Part shown: positions 12,756-23,052 of the stretch, piece by piece
Numbering within the stretch: the stretch's first letter is position 1
How the letters are laid out: every line of letters starts with the position of its first letter
From: Ostrinia nubilalis
Taxonomy: Eukaryota; Arthropoda; Insecta; Lepidoptera; Crambidae
Direction: 5' to 3'
NCBI RefSeq assembly: GCF_963855985.1
Contig: NC_087092.1
Location: 4,154,001 to 4,218,000, forward strand
DNA: 64,000 nt
Program-made: the position numbers and the translations under genes
The notes under the pieces: model-generated
Seen by the model: the letters and a program-made list of their open reading frames with translations, nothing else
Database searches by the model: none
Told to the model about the DNA's origin: nothing

Positions 12756-13022
12756 AAAATTATAATAAAAAAAACTTTTAAAAACAAGCTTTATTCTGAA
12801 ATGCAGTTGTACTAAAACGAAAACAATAATTGTATGCAATGTTCAAATAATTTCAAAAGGTTGTAGCGCAAAGAGAAAAAAGAAGAATAAATTCCATGCG
12901 CGATACAAGCTTTCGAAATTATTTGAATTTGAACATTGCATACAATTATTGTTTTCGTTTTAGTACAACTGCATTTCAGAATAAAGCTTGTTTTTAAAAA
13001 AGTTTTTTTTAATTATAATTTT
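12756..13022. repeat. Near-perfect long hairpin (~110-bp arms, ~35-bp loop)
   Basis: The left arm (12756 to about 12867) and right arm (about 12902-13022) are reverse complements with only a few indels and substitutions, including an uninterrupted shared core around CAAGCTTTATTCTGAAATGC and ACAATAATTGTATGCAATG. It may be a fold-back MITE. If transcribed it would form a long double-stranded RNA hairpin. Confidence 0.75.
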
Positions 13023-13079
13023 TAACTTGCAACTTGCTACTAAATTCTTTGTTGCTACTAATTTATTTACCTACATAAC

Positions 13080-13234
13080 TACTTAATATGTGTAAATAAG
13101 CCTTTATATGCTTTTGATGTACTAAAGTTAGTACCTCTGAAACAAGCGCGATTGCCTCACGACTTAAAGTCACGATTTGTAAGAACTATTTAATAGTCTA
13201 TACAAATAAAGAAATTTTGACTTTGACTTTGAAC
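13080..13234 (+). mobile_element. LINE 3' end with (TTTGAC)n tail
   Basis: Ends AATAAAGAAATTTTGACTTT with a short TTTGAC repeat tail, the usual 3' terminus of a lepidopteran non-LTR retrotransposon group. The body is 5'-truncated and has no coding sequence left. Confidence 0.55.
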
Positions 13235-14366
13235 TACGTGACACTTACGTTTCAATAGTCCTAGCCCAGCCCTGGCCGGTTTAGCGCCTGATATGTTTGC
13301 CCGGGCCATAAAGTCGAGGAGGTAATAAATCGGCGCGACGGATTAGCGACGGGATCAGGGATTAATTGTGGCCCGATCAGCCAGGAAAATGAACCGGGTT
13401 GAAGTTTGCCTGCTGATTTGAGTTAAGATTTGATTACTTATTGGAAATTGTACAGTGTGTTATGTTGATTAGTTTTCCTTTCGGTCTATGTTTCGTCCAC
13501 TTATGAATAATTGTCTCCCTTTTCTAGAGTTGAAGTAGTAAGTTTTAAAAAGTGGACTTTCAGTGGAGAAATATTACTTTTAACCTAGGTTCTACGTGGT
13601 AAAAGTTTGCACTCATAACTATCTTAAGTAACTAGTCCATAAATCCGGGTTAAGTAGGTAATAAATAAGAGATAAGAGTAATCATAGTATTTTTTTCCAA
13701 TAAATAAGTAAATTAGTCGATAAGAAAATTCGATAGAACTCGCGACTCCTGAAAGAAAACTAACTCTACATCGTAAGAAGTTTAGGCAAGGAATGTTTGT
13801 TCAAAAGCTGGTTTTCGTAGCAAAATCGCTACTTCAAAGTAGAGTGCCGCTATTTTAGATACTAATATGTATAGTTTTTAGTCAGGATTTGATTCTTAAT
13901 TAGGTAATAATAAAGATGTTTGACGTTGCTGATCCAATTTGACAGTCCAATATGAATATGTATTTAGTGTTAAAGAACCTTGACACTTACAGAATACCAA
14001 TAGCACGCTATGACGTAAGTTTACAATTATATTATGCCATATAACAGAACAACTTCTTCACACATATTTATTTATCGCTCACCCCTGAGGAAGATTAGCT
14101 GATGTTGCCGCAGCCCTGCGACTTGACGAATTACCCCGCCTCAGGGTTGACACAGCGCGCGCGGAATTTTTATTTGATTGACATTAACTAGACGCGCCCG
14201 CAGCCCTGAGTGAAACGCATGTGGAATTGTGGAATACGCTGGCTAATCTTTATTGGAGGTAAATGACTTCTGCTGACACATTCATTTGTCTTGTTTATTT
14301 GTTTTGTTTTATAGAGGAAGTTTTATGAGGAGTGATGAGAGAGAGGTGAGAGTGTTGTTTTATGAG
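13235..14366. other. No gene seen; two GC-rich islands
   Basis: Islands at 13260-13400 (with GCCCGGGCC at 13299-13307) and 14090-14230 stand out from the AT-rich background and lack any convincing reading frame. They are candidate conserved non-coding elements. Confidence 0.4.
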
Positions 14367-14672
14367 GAGATCCGCAAGAGAACCAGAGTGACTGACATAG
14401 TCCGCAGAATCGCTAAAATCAAGCGGCAGTGGGCGGGGCACATAGCTCGTAGAGCTGATGGCCGCTGGGGCAGGAAAGTTCTTGAGTGGCGACCACGAGC
14501 CGGAAGACGTAGCGTGGGCAGGCCTCCCACTAGATGGACCGAGGATCTGGTGAAGGTCGCGGGAGGTGCCTGGATGCGAGCGGCGCAGGACCGGTCTATG
14601 TGGAAATCCTTGGGGGAGGCCTTTGTCCAGCAGTGGACGTCTTTCGGCCGAAACGAACGAACGAACGAATAG
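14367..14672 (+). pseudogene. RTE-type retrotransposon ORF, C-terminal fragment (copy 1)
   Basis: In-frame translation gives the familiar C-terminus of lepidopteran RTE endonuclease-reverse transcriptase: EEIRKRTRVTDIVRRIAKIK, then RQWAGHIARR, GRRSVGRPPTRWTEDLVKVA, and QQWTSFGRNE to a stop at 14672, ending in a GAAC/GAAT-type tail. All catalytic reverse-transcriptase and endonuclease parts are missing, as expected for 5' truncation. The sequence before 14367 is unrelated. Confidence 0.85.
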
Positions 14673-15137
14673 TGGAAGTGTCTTAAAGAGAGCGTCGTAA
14701 AGCTTTCAATGGTACCACAATAACGGATAGATTCATAAATAAAATACTGTAACTAGTATAACAGACTATCCTCCCGGGATTAAACCTATAACTACTATAG
14801 TATAGTTAAATAGTAAGGTCAGCCCATTTATATTTCTTATTAAGTTGTGTTTTCTTAAAAGTGAAACACTAAAGACCTATAAAATATGTCAATAGTAATT
14901 TTCCATATTTATTGTTATAATATTATGTCATCATCATTAATTGGGTACAGTATGAGCGCGCGGTTCTCATCGTAACAGATGTCGCGCACGCGTTTCACGC
15001 ATCACCCGTTATGATTTTGACTGTGCTTTGGTGGACGAGATATTTCGCATGAATACTTTATGAGAAAAAAAATTAATTATATTTCATTATAACACATAAA
15101 CATGCGTTTTGTACATTCAGTCGCTGAAAGTATGAAT

Positions 15138-15489
15138 GTATGAAATAAATATTTAAAAAATACAAAGACTCCTCAAATACCTTTCTTCCACCCAATAAAA
15201 TTTCCCTTCTGACCCACCGCACTACTAAACCACACTACCAGTAGTGTCGTGGGGAATATTTTTTCTTCAGTATCATGGAATGTATATGGGAATGTGTCAC
15301 AAAATTAAATAACGTATGAAATAAATATTTAAAAAATACAAAGACTCCTCAAATACCTTTCTTCCACCCAATAAAATTTCCCTTCTGACCCACCGCACTA
15401 CCAAACCACACTACCAGTAGTGTCGTGGGGAATATTTTTTCTTCAGTATCATGGAATGTATATGGGAATGTGTCACAAAATTAAATAAC
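15138..15489 (+). repeat. 176-bp tandem duplication
   Basis: The unit 15138-15313 is repeated at 15314-15489 with a single difference noted (ACTACTAAACC versus ACTACCAAACC). It contains a GTGGTTTGGTAGTG-type motif and AT-rich DNA. The near identity indicates a recent duplication. Confidence 0.9.
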
Positions 15490-15889
15490 GTAGCACAAAG
15501 CGCTATAAGAATCTACAAACGGCAGTTAAAAATATCCGCGAGCCGCATGATAGTCCAATTTTCCGGCGGGCTAGTGCCGCTGGCCGCCGGTCGCAGCCGT
15601 TCGAATCAATCGCTTCAGCGCCGCGCGCGCGAAATGAAAATGACTACCACACTATAATTGCTCTAAATCGTTTAGCTAAAGCCGTAATGGTTTTAAAAGG
15701 AGTAGATGCGTGGTTCAGGCAGTTTGTAGAGTAGTGCTGCCGCTGGTTGAAGCCGCTTGAATAGTTGAAAATGACTTTATGGCTACAATATTATGATTAA
15801 AATCTAGCTGCAATAGTGTTTTATGATAATTTTGCTAGCTATTTTAAACTAGTAAAATTTACGTAGGTAAGTACATCTAGTTTTTACTA
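15490..15889. other. No gene seen; GC-rich island 15530-15640
   Basis: A compact GC-rich block (CCGGCGGGCTAGTGCCGC..., GCGCCGCGCGCGCG) in AT-rich DNA. The ORF across it has no recognisable features and starts within the tandem duplication. Candidate non-coding regulatory island. Confidence 0.35.
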
Positions 15890-16070
15890 GATAGATAGAT
15901 AAATAAAACGTTTATTTGCATAACAGAAACACACATTACAAACAGAAAGTACTAAAAGTAGGATAAAATAGTAGGTACTTACTACCCACAGGACAATATG
16001 ACATGGTATGGTGAAGCAGAAAGAAAAAAGAAAATAGATCGTGGTTGTTATATTGTGGCTTTGTCCAACA
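15890..16070 (-). mobile_element. LINE 3' UTR fragment
   Basis: Read on the minus strand it ends GCAAATAAACGTTTTATTTA followed by a TCTA repeat, a non-LTR retrotransposon tail. Remnants at 49920-50060 end similarly. No coding part remains. Confidence 0.45.
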
Positions 16071-18135
16071 AGCCACAAAAAATAAAAATCGGGTTATTAA
16101 CTTACAGTTACTAAAAATGTATCTGCTAGCTTCACAATTCCAATTCGGCAATCCATTCAATTTTTAACAGAACAGATTTTGGTGGCTTTTCCTGGGGGCA
16201 TTCAGCATTTCCCGGAATTTTCACACTTTGGGTCGAAGCTGCGGTTTAATTTCTGCCACAAATTCCAGCTGGCTATCTGATAGCTTTGACTGAGGACTTT
16301 TTAAAATTTATCATTCCATTTGAGTTTCGGTTTAGCCACTGTACTTTAACAAAGTAACTATTAGGATGGTGGAAATCAGATATGAACGCGCACGCGTTTT
16401 TATAGATTGTGGTTAAATTGGAAAATTAATTGACTTTCGTTTCAGTTACGTTTACCACGTCAAAAAAGAACACGGAATATAGTTTCATGTTTCGGACAGG
16501 ACTGAATGATTTTTAAATCTTTATTATTGAGGTTTAATAAATGTTCGCCTAGAGCAGTATGATAGATTTTTGGTATGGAGTACATTCGCAAGCATATTTT
16601 TCCAATTTTCACGGTTATAATAGACTTCTATTGGAATAGTTCTATAATATTTGGGTCGAGTAGTAGTTATATACAATCGCCGTTCAATTTCTAGCTAACT
16701 AAATAGAATTTTACTTGCTTCCATGAATGTGTTCATAAATCACGGCTCACAAAAGACGCAGGATCGTGGTTATAATTGGCTTGTAAATTGATTATTTATA
16801 GGTCATCGCCTCGCATGTTTGCCGAGTAATTACTAGGCTGTCGCGTGGACTCAATCATTTTGTGGGCAAATATAATGAATTTGAAGAATAACGAAAATTT
16901 AAGGTTTTTTTTAAGAAAGAGGAGAGGTGGGTTGACAAATTGACGTGCTAGAAATGTCAGAATCAAATTAATAGTGTTGGTTAACACGAAATAAACTGAA
17001 TAAAGCCACGAAAGCTAAAGACCAAGGATTTCACGCATTAGTTCAAATAATATTTTTGCTGAGAGTTCGATAAGAAATTACTTTGGAAGTTAATCAGGTT
17101 TTAAAACTTCTCAGGACTATGTTGCAGCAGAATCACTTTTCTAAGTAATATGGAAAGGGAACTTCAATTTCTTCCCGGTTAGTTTTGCGCAGTCACTGCG
17201 TTTGATCACCGGCCCGGGCAAACGGAGCGATGCAACGTACTCACATTGTAAGCTCTAGAATCTGGAATATAGTTCATGTTGGAAATGACAAAGGAATTTC
17301 TTATTTCCTGATTGGCGATTGTTATTCGTTTGTACGCTCATCTGGGTAGGCAACATGTTGAGCGCCACATTGTGGACGCACTGCAGACGTAGAGTATGCT
17401 AGAAGTATCAAGACATTTTATTATTTTGCGACTAACTAATAGATTAATTAATAGGTAGTTAGTATTTGGATGCTGTTTTTCGTTTCACTGTACATTAGTA
17501 AAAGCCCCTTTATATGGCCAAGAACCAGTTAATGGTAGTGAAAGGGATCTATTTAATCGCGAAACTAGTCTAAAATCATAAGACAAATGTTGAGAGAGAT
17601 TAAACTTTTAGTTGAGGCATCTACCATTCTTTCTATGAAAGCTCACACTTATTGAGGCATTATGTTTAGTTATTATTTAATAAGATTTTTTGAAAATCTG
17701 CTAATAGCATAAGGCATGGCTTTTCCAGCAAAACTAGTTCTTATCGATCTTTGATTATGATAAAGTGATGCTGATTAGAATTAATACGTTCTTTGCGCCG
17801 TTGGATGAAATGTGAAATGAGTTGGATATTATGCTTTGGATCAGTGATGATTAATATAAGATGGCCACTAAACCTTTATGAGAATAACTTCCGTATTCAT
17901 AAATATTAGAATCCCTGACAAATAGGATAAATAAATATTAATTATGTCTGGATTAGGACGACTAGTGTTGTCAACATCGTAATATTTATTCGATATTGCA
18001 GATTAGGTACTAATCGCGTTACGTGCAGTCTCTGGAACCGTATATTTTCTAGCTTTTGCCTAAAAGACGAACTAAGTATCGATGCCTAATACCTATTCTG
18101 AGAGTTGAATCGAGTTCTGAGTGTCATATACGTAT
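16071..18135. other. No gene seen; unique DNA
   Basis: AT-rich with no exon recognised. It contains a GGCCCGGGCAAAC motif at 17211-17223 that is the inverse of the GTTTGCCCGGGCC at 13295-13307. Confidence 0.45.
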
Positions 18136-18300
18136 TCATTTGTTAGTTTCAGCCGAATGACGTCCACTGCTGGGTATAAAGGTCTTCTCCAAGGTTTTCC
18201 ACAATGAACGGTCCTGCGCTGCCTGCATCCAGGCTCTTCCCGCGACCTTTACCAGATCGTCGATCCATCTAGCTAGTAAGAGGCCTGCCCTCGCTACGTC
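18136..18300 (-). pseudogene. RTE-type retrotransposon ORF, C-terminal fragment (copy 2)
   Basis: The minus-strand translation contains ARWIDDLVKVAGRAWMQAAQ, DRSLWKTLEK and a terminal ending homologous to the other RTE tails, stopping at 18136. It is truncated on the 5' side near 18300; upstream frame continuation into a GC-rich block (18340-18440) is not RTE. Shorter and more diverged than copies 1 and 3. Confidence 0.8.
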
Positions 18301-18933
18301 TTCCAAATACGTATTATGTAAGACTGATTTAGTACTCCGTAGCTGCATCTGCCAGTCCATTGCGCCCGCGCTTATTTTCCGCCCCGCTGCGTTGTGATGA
18401 GGCGCGGGCCGCGCAGCCGCTGCATCCAATTCAAAATTACTTGCACCATTAGGTACCAGAAAGGACACCTTATTTACAGCGATCTAGCTTTGTTTTATAG
18501 CCTGTTTTAGCGATCGTTTAAAGTAATTTAATTTCTTTCTTGCTTGCTTTCGGCGACCAGATTTAATTTCGTAATTCATAATCATTTAGCGCAGATCAAA
18601 ATATAAAGCCATAGTTTGAATAAATAAACGGTCAGAAAAAAACAAAAAAGTAGTTCCGAAGTTAAATAAAGAAACATGAAAATTCAACAAAATGTTTAAT
18701 AAGAACAGAACAGAGACAGGTGCCTCACAAACTACGAGTACCTATGACGGTAAATAAGAAATATTGCAAAGAGTAGCTAACTCATCACTTAAAAATTAAA
18801 AATAAATAACGTAAAAAAAGTTTTGTAAGTCAAACAGCCTTTAAAAAAAAGAATAAGAAAAAAAGATTGACTCATTCAAATCATTCATGCGTCATTCTTA
18901 ATTCAAATAAGGAATTCAGAACTTTCATTTGTT
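18301..18933. other. Intergenic; GC-rich island then AT-rich flank of the peptide gene
   Basis: 18340-18440 is a GC-rich island (CGCGGGCCGCGCAGCCGC). The rest is A-rich DNA that would include the 3' UTR of the minus-strand peptide gene. No canonical AATAAA was found close to the stop on the minus strand. Confidence 0.4.
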
Positions 18934-19149
18934 TCACTTTCGTCCTGCAGATGCGCTGGCCAGCAGCGGGTTGACGGTGCCAGGGTTGCGGATGGTTTCC
19001 AAGATGGTCAAGATACGCGCGCGGTCGGGATCCGCTGGGGGCACCGGCAGGAATGGGTCTACCGGGGGCTTGTCCACCTTGAGAACCTTGTGGCTGGCAG
19101 CGCTCAAGCTTAAGCAGGCGGCTAGGAGGATCATGGCGAAGAAAAGTTT
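18934..19149 (-). CDS. Small secreted peptide precursor, terminal coding exon
   Basis: Not a family I recognise. On the minus strand a strong acceptor (CCTGTTTTTTCCAG) is followed directly by AAA CTT TTC TTC GCC ATG ATC and 71 sense codons to TGA. Residues read KLFFAMILLAACLSLSAAS, a textbook hydrophobic signal-peptide core ending in small residues. Then comes a 52-residue product: a Lys/Pro/Asp/Val-rich start (HKVLKVDKPPVDPFLPVPP), an acidic/basic middle with a short possible helix (RARILTILETI), and an Ala/Ser tail ending Gly-Arg-Lys. Gly followed by basic residues is the classic signal for trimming and C-terminal amidation, so a hemolymph, neuropeptide-like or immune peptide is possible. 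Codons are strongly GC-ending against an AT-rich background, which argues for a real gene. Translation could begin at the internal Met (19134) or, more likely, at Met in an upstream exon (see 21252-21263). No AATAAA was found just downstream of the stop. Confidence 0.62.
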   Translation of the reverse strand, partial: KLFFAMILLAACLSLSAASHKVLKVDKPPVDPFLPVPPADPDRARILTILETIRNPGTVNPLLASASAGRK

Positions 19150-19399
19150 CTGGAAAAAACAGGCGTTTCAAGTAAGTTATTTGCTGATTACTTTATAACA
19201 TAGGTACTCAATATTTGTGTGCATGTTACTTTAAGGTTTGCAGGTGAACTAAAAGCTGGAACATCATAAATTAGTCTATTTATTTAATTATTTAAGGTAA
19301 CCTTCAGTTACAGTTCCCATTAATTACTATCATTTACTTTTTAACCATACACGCGAAAAGTTACCTAATTTTTCGGTCATAATATAAGATCAGGTTTTA

Positions 19400-19555
19400 T
19401 TTATTTATTTATTTAAAATCTTTATTGCACACATAAGAAACAGTGGTACAACAGGCGAGCTTAATGCCATGTGGCATTCTCTTCCAGTTAACCAGAAAAT
19501 TAGACAAAACAGAGAATTTAAGTGGGCGGTGCAAAATAGTACAAATACAAAAAAA
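19400..19555 (-). mobile_element. LINE 3' end in the peptide-gene intron
   Basis: On the minus strand it reads GTTAACTGGAAGAGAATGCC, then a TTGTACCACTG block, GTGCAATAAAGATTTTAAAT and an AAAT-repeat tail (TTTATTTATTTATTTA on the plus strand). This is the 3' UTR of a common lepidopteran non-LTR retrotransposon. Confidence 0.6.
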
Positions 19556-19606
19556 AAATCAAGGTTATTATCAAAAACCTAAGCTCATATCATAATAATA
19601 TAGTTA

Positions 19607-21029
19607 GAGTAGGCGCACACCGTTGTTTTTTAGTTGGCCGATAGTTTTCAAATTGTATGAAGAATCGGCCAAATCGAATCGGCGTAGTGTGCGCACTCCC
19701 ATACATGCCCATACTGATCAACAGCCCGACTAAACTATCGGCCGACGAAAAATCAATCCCACCAAAAACATTCTGTAAAAAACTAGCCAAGTCTCGATGG
19801 AGCTGCTTGTTTATCTCTAAAAAGTAATGAAATCTAGACAAAGTCGTGCCAAGTCTATGATGGTTCCTTACTGCGATTTCTTTATTATTATACTTAATGT
19901 TGTGTGACTTGGCCGTTGAAGGGTACAAAATCAGGTGCTCCATGACATCATTGCACCAATCTGTCGCCAGAACCGCTACCCATTGACGATGGAAAATTGC
20001 CACTTGGAAAACGTTGATTCAATAACCAGTCAATTGTAGGCTTAATAAAGCTGCGTATTTCAATAATACTTAATATGGATGATTATCATAATAAAGATTG
20101 TTCAACGGCCAAGTCACACAACATTAAGTATAATAATAAAGAAATCGCAGTAAGGAACCATCATAGACTTGGCACGACTTTGTCTAGATTTCATTACTTT
20201 TTAGAGATAAACAAGCAGCTCCATCGAGACTTGGCTAGTTTTTTACAGAATGTTTTTGGTGGGATTTCACTTCTTTTTGTAGAAAGTGGCATAATTATTA
20301 TTTAACGTCGTCGTCTTTTAATATTACCGACATTTTTTTTTACGATATTAAACATAAATTAACTCAACGACCTTTAAAATGGACAAAATCAGAATGATTG
20401 GTTTAATAACATAACCATAGCGAACCTCACGATATAATAAACGAAATCAACGAAATTAAAACTACACAACGTTCAACTTAATCGACGGGGGGGTCTAGAA
20501 AGGAAAAAAATCTGGACACCGCGGTGCGGAAAATCGACGCTCAAAGTGCTAGCGCCATCTAGCGGTGAGCGGTACAGGCGAACACCACGGTGCCGGTGTG
20601 GCGCTAGTAGTATTGATTATGAATGTGGTGTTACTCCAGACCTTCGATTTTCCTAGTTTTTATAGTTTTCCCTTTAAGTGGCCATTAAACCTTAACTCTG
20701 TACCAAATTTCAGCTCTCTGAGTTTATGGGAAGTACTAGTTCTATTTTGATGATCATCAGTGAGTGAGTGAGTGTCATAAATGCGAAACTTTGCTTTCGC
20801 TTAACTTCGGAACTAAATGACCTACAGACTTGAAATTTTGGATTTTAACTATGTGATTATAGCTTACTAGATGACGAAAATTTCTGCGTTCTGGTCTTAT
20901 CCAGAGGTTCTCAAATAGGGGCATGAAAATGCGGCGAAATGGTTCCAGTAAAGGATGGTACGGCAGTGTTTGCTTCGCGCTCGACTTGGCGGGGGCACTG
21001 CCGTGCCCCCAGATGGTGTGCGCCTACTC
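19607..21029. mobile_element. Harbinger-like non-autonomous element with internal 166-bp inverted arms
   Basis: Terminal inverted repeat GAGTAGGCGCACACC at 19607 and its complement ending at 21029, flanked by TTA on both sides (19604-19606, 21030-21032), fitting PIF/Harbinger. Inside, 19755-19920 and 20101-20266 are reverse complements that appear identical over 166 bp, separated by 180 bp. A minus-strand ORF (19590-20003) crosses the left arm; I see no transposase or MADF motif in it. The right third (about 20480-21000) includes a GAGT-repeat segment and ends GCCGTGCCCCC, perhaps a nested insertion. It lies within the inferred intron of the secreted-peptide gene. Confidence 0.7.
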
Positions 21030-21251
21030 TTAGACTGATAAAACATAGCCATTATTTACGTGCACAGAATTTACGTGATATGAATGTATTTTAGGTTAAC
21101 GGTGCCCACACCCGCCTTGTTACACAATACTTGTTTTATACCGCTTTTCTAGAAGTTTACAACATGTAAGTCTTTGTATTGTATTTACCACAATACAAAA
21201 GCTTTATTTGTGAGATTATTTAATGAAAATAACAATAATAAGTTTACTTAC

Positions 21252-21263
21252 AAGAAAATTCAT
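21252..21263 (-). CDS. Candidate first coding exon of the small secreted peptide gene
   Basis: On the minus strand ATG AAT TTT CTT is followed immediately by the donor GTAAGT (21246-21251), phase 0. Joined to the exon ending at 19149 it would begin MNFL and then continue into KLFFAMILL, giving a normal-looking signal peptide and a 75-residue precursor. Splitting the signal peptide after a few codons is common in insect secreted-protein genes. The intron would be about 2.1 kb, of which about 1.6 kb is transposable element. The exon is only 12 coding bases, so this is inference from the splice signal, phase and the TATA box upstream. Confidence 0.38.
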
Positions 21264-21350
21264 GATGATGATGATGATGGATCTATGGTAGTGATGCGAT
21301 ATCCAAGAGAAAATGCGACACACTACGGACACCGTAAATTTTTACAGTAA

Positions 21351-21356
21351 TTTATA
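21351..21356 (-). promoter_or_regulatory. Candidate TATA box for the small secreted peptide gene
   Basis: TATAAA on the minus strand (in CCGCTATAAATT), about 90 bases upstream of the candidate ATG at 21263. With initiation roughly 30 bases downstream this gives a leader of about 60 nt, typical for small insect secreted-protein genes. A short ATC/GAT trinucleotide run (about 21262-21279) lies in the leader next to the start codon. Confidence 0.35.
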
Positions 21357-21599
21357 GCGGTCTTAGAATCATTGAATCGTAAACCACAGTATTGTATTTA
21401 AAACTAATTGGTGAATTTAACAAACGTGTTTTTAAGTGTACATTATCCGCTATTTTAGATGAAGTTTTTTATTATGCAAGTGTCCATTGATAAAGCTATA
21501 ATATTTTATGGGAAGAAAGAAGAAGGACCATTTGCATGGATAAAAAAATTCAATGAAATTGGGACTAAATGGATATCAGTAGTTGAAAACTACTTTTTT

Positions 21600-21697
21600 T
21601 TACTGGTATTTTGCTACCAGAATAAATGTTTTTTTTTAATTGGATGTTAAGTTATTATTAAGTTACTTTTATTGAGTTTTGAGAGAGTAGGATAGTT
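21600..21697 (-). repeat. Dispersed ~90-bp repeat (partner of 9773-9862)
   Basis: The reverse complement matches 9773-9862 over the whole block with a handful of differences. It lies upstream of the candidate promoter of the peptide gene. Confidence 0.6.
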
Positions 21698-21756
21698 TCT
21701 CGCAATTTTCTACGAGCAAACTGAAAAAGACATTGATGCGAGACAATATTTACAAA

Positions 21757-21800
21757 TGATGATGATGGTTATATTTGCGAATGATGATGATGGTTATATT
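21757..21800 (+). repeat. Short GAT-rich tandem repeat
   Basis: AATGATGATGATGGTTATAT occurs twice with a short spacer. Simple sequence, followed by long T-rich DNA (21800-21890). Confidence 0.6.
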
Positions 21801-21898
21801 ACAAGATCTTTTTCTTTTGTCATTTTTTTCATTATATTTTTTTTGTTTTTTTTTGTTTTGTTTTTTTTTTTAAATTTTTATTTATGCATTTTTATGAA

Positions 21899-22108
21899 CT
21901 ATGTATAATTATATTCCTTAAGGGTATTTACAATATATTTACAGAATTCCGCGAAAGACTTAATTGCTATTTCACTATTTGTTAGTGCTGGTATGTCGAA
22001 TGGAGACACGTCTAAGTGATGACATAGGGCTACATGTGTCTCCCTTTGTTGGGCATATCTCGGAGAAACTTTGAGAAGGTGGTCAATATCCTGGACAGTG
22101 TTTGGGTC
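21899..22108 (-). pseudogene. LINE reverse-transcriptase C-terminal remnant
   Basis: The minus-strand frame from 22108 to TAG at 21899 reads DPNTVQDIDHLLKVSPRYAQ then a further ~50 residues. The Cys-Asp-Pro-x-Thr ... Asp-His-Leu-Leu pattern followed by an aromatic/Gln-Arg-Glu segment is typical of the C-terminal region of I/Jockey-group LINE polymerases. A stop lies three codons upstream and the frame is not continuous beyond, so it is a decayed 5'-truncated copy. The minus-strand ORF at 22154-22372 may be a further out-of-frame remnant. Confidence 0.55.
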
Positions 22109-22439
22109 ACAAAATAATTACATTTATCGGTCGTGACTATTTTGAACCGGGTACTATAATGCACACATTTTGCCCCATGCACCGTAAGCACCACTTCCTT
22201 TGCTCATTTGGAAACCACATAAAACTTTAATAACAGAAAAAACCTTGGTAGTTTTCACAAATGTTAATCCAACAACCATGTTTTGTATCTTATCGCGTTG
22301 CGTGGAAGACAATGCTTCGAATGCCGTGATCGTGGGAATGGATATTGAGAAGTTAAAATTCTCTTTAGTCACACGACACTATCTTGCACGTCGTTGCATC
22401 TTAGATGATAATGAAAAGGAATATGGTTTATAACACAGT

Positions 22440-23052
22440 TAAATCTAAGTTTAATCTGAAATATTTTCATAAGCTGTCACGAAAACAAAACAAAATGATT
22501 TACCTTTCAGTAATTATTTAACAAAAAGAGAATTAAACGTAATTTATTTATACCAGGAAAAAAACTTCAAAATTCAAGCTTAAAGCACAAACTTCATCTC
22601 AAAACCTCCATCCATTTACTAAACTAAAGCTGTGATCTATTTTTACAGTTTTATGTGAAAAATCATTGTCCAGTGCAGATGATATTTTTCATTCAAGTCA
22701 AACACCAATCTTAAAATATCCGCACGCAATTATAGCTTTCATATAAAACTCGACTTTCAACTTAACCCTACAAATAGTTCGCCGAAACGGTTCAGTGACG
22801 TGAAATAACAAAATACTGCGTGCGCTCGTACTATAGGATCCGCGCTCCTTTGATCTCCTTTATTTGACACCGACGTCAATCCGCCGAAGTGGATATTACA
22901 GATTCCCGCAGCGCCTTTACATGTCTAACGAACGCTTAGTCTGCTGGGTATGGCACAGGAAATGTGATAAGCAGGGAAAACGTGTTATCAAGCGAAAATG
23001 GGCGCTTAAATAGAGAAAAAATTGAACTAAACAGCGTCTTAAAGGGCTTAAA
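22440..23052. other. No gene seen; unique DNA
   Basis: AT-rich, no exon or repeat recognised. Confidence 0.4.

Noticed and set aside
16180..16260. NF-kB-like GGGGGC/TTTCCCGGAATTTTC motifs
   Set aside because: Degenerate match, not near a supported promoter.
18881..19198. Alternative frames over the secreted-peptide exon (96 codons minus strand, 89 codons plus strand)
   Set aside because: They lack a signal peptide and proper splice context; the frame ending at 18934 explains the codon bias and acceptor.
19590..20003. 137-codon minus-strand ORF in the Harbinger-like element
   Set aside because: Includes the terminal repeat and an inverted arm; no transposase or MADF-type motif seen.
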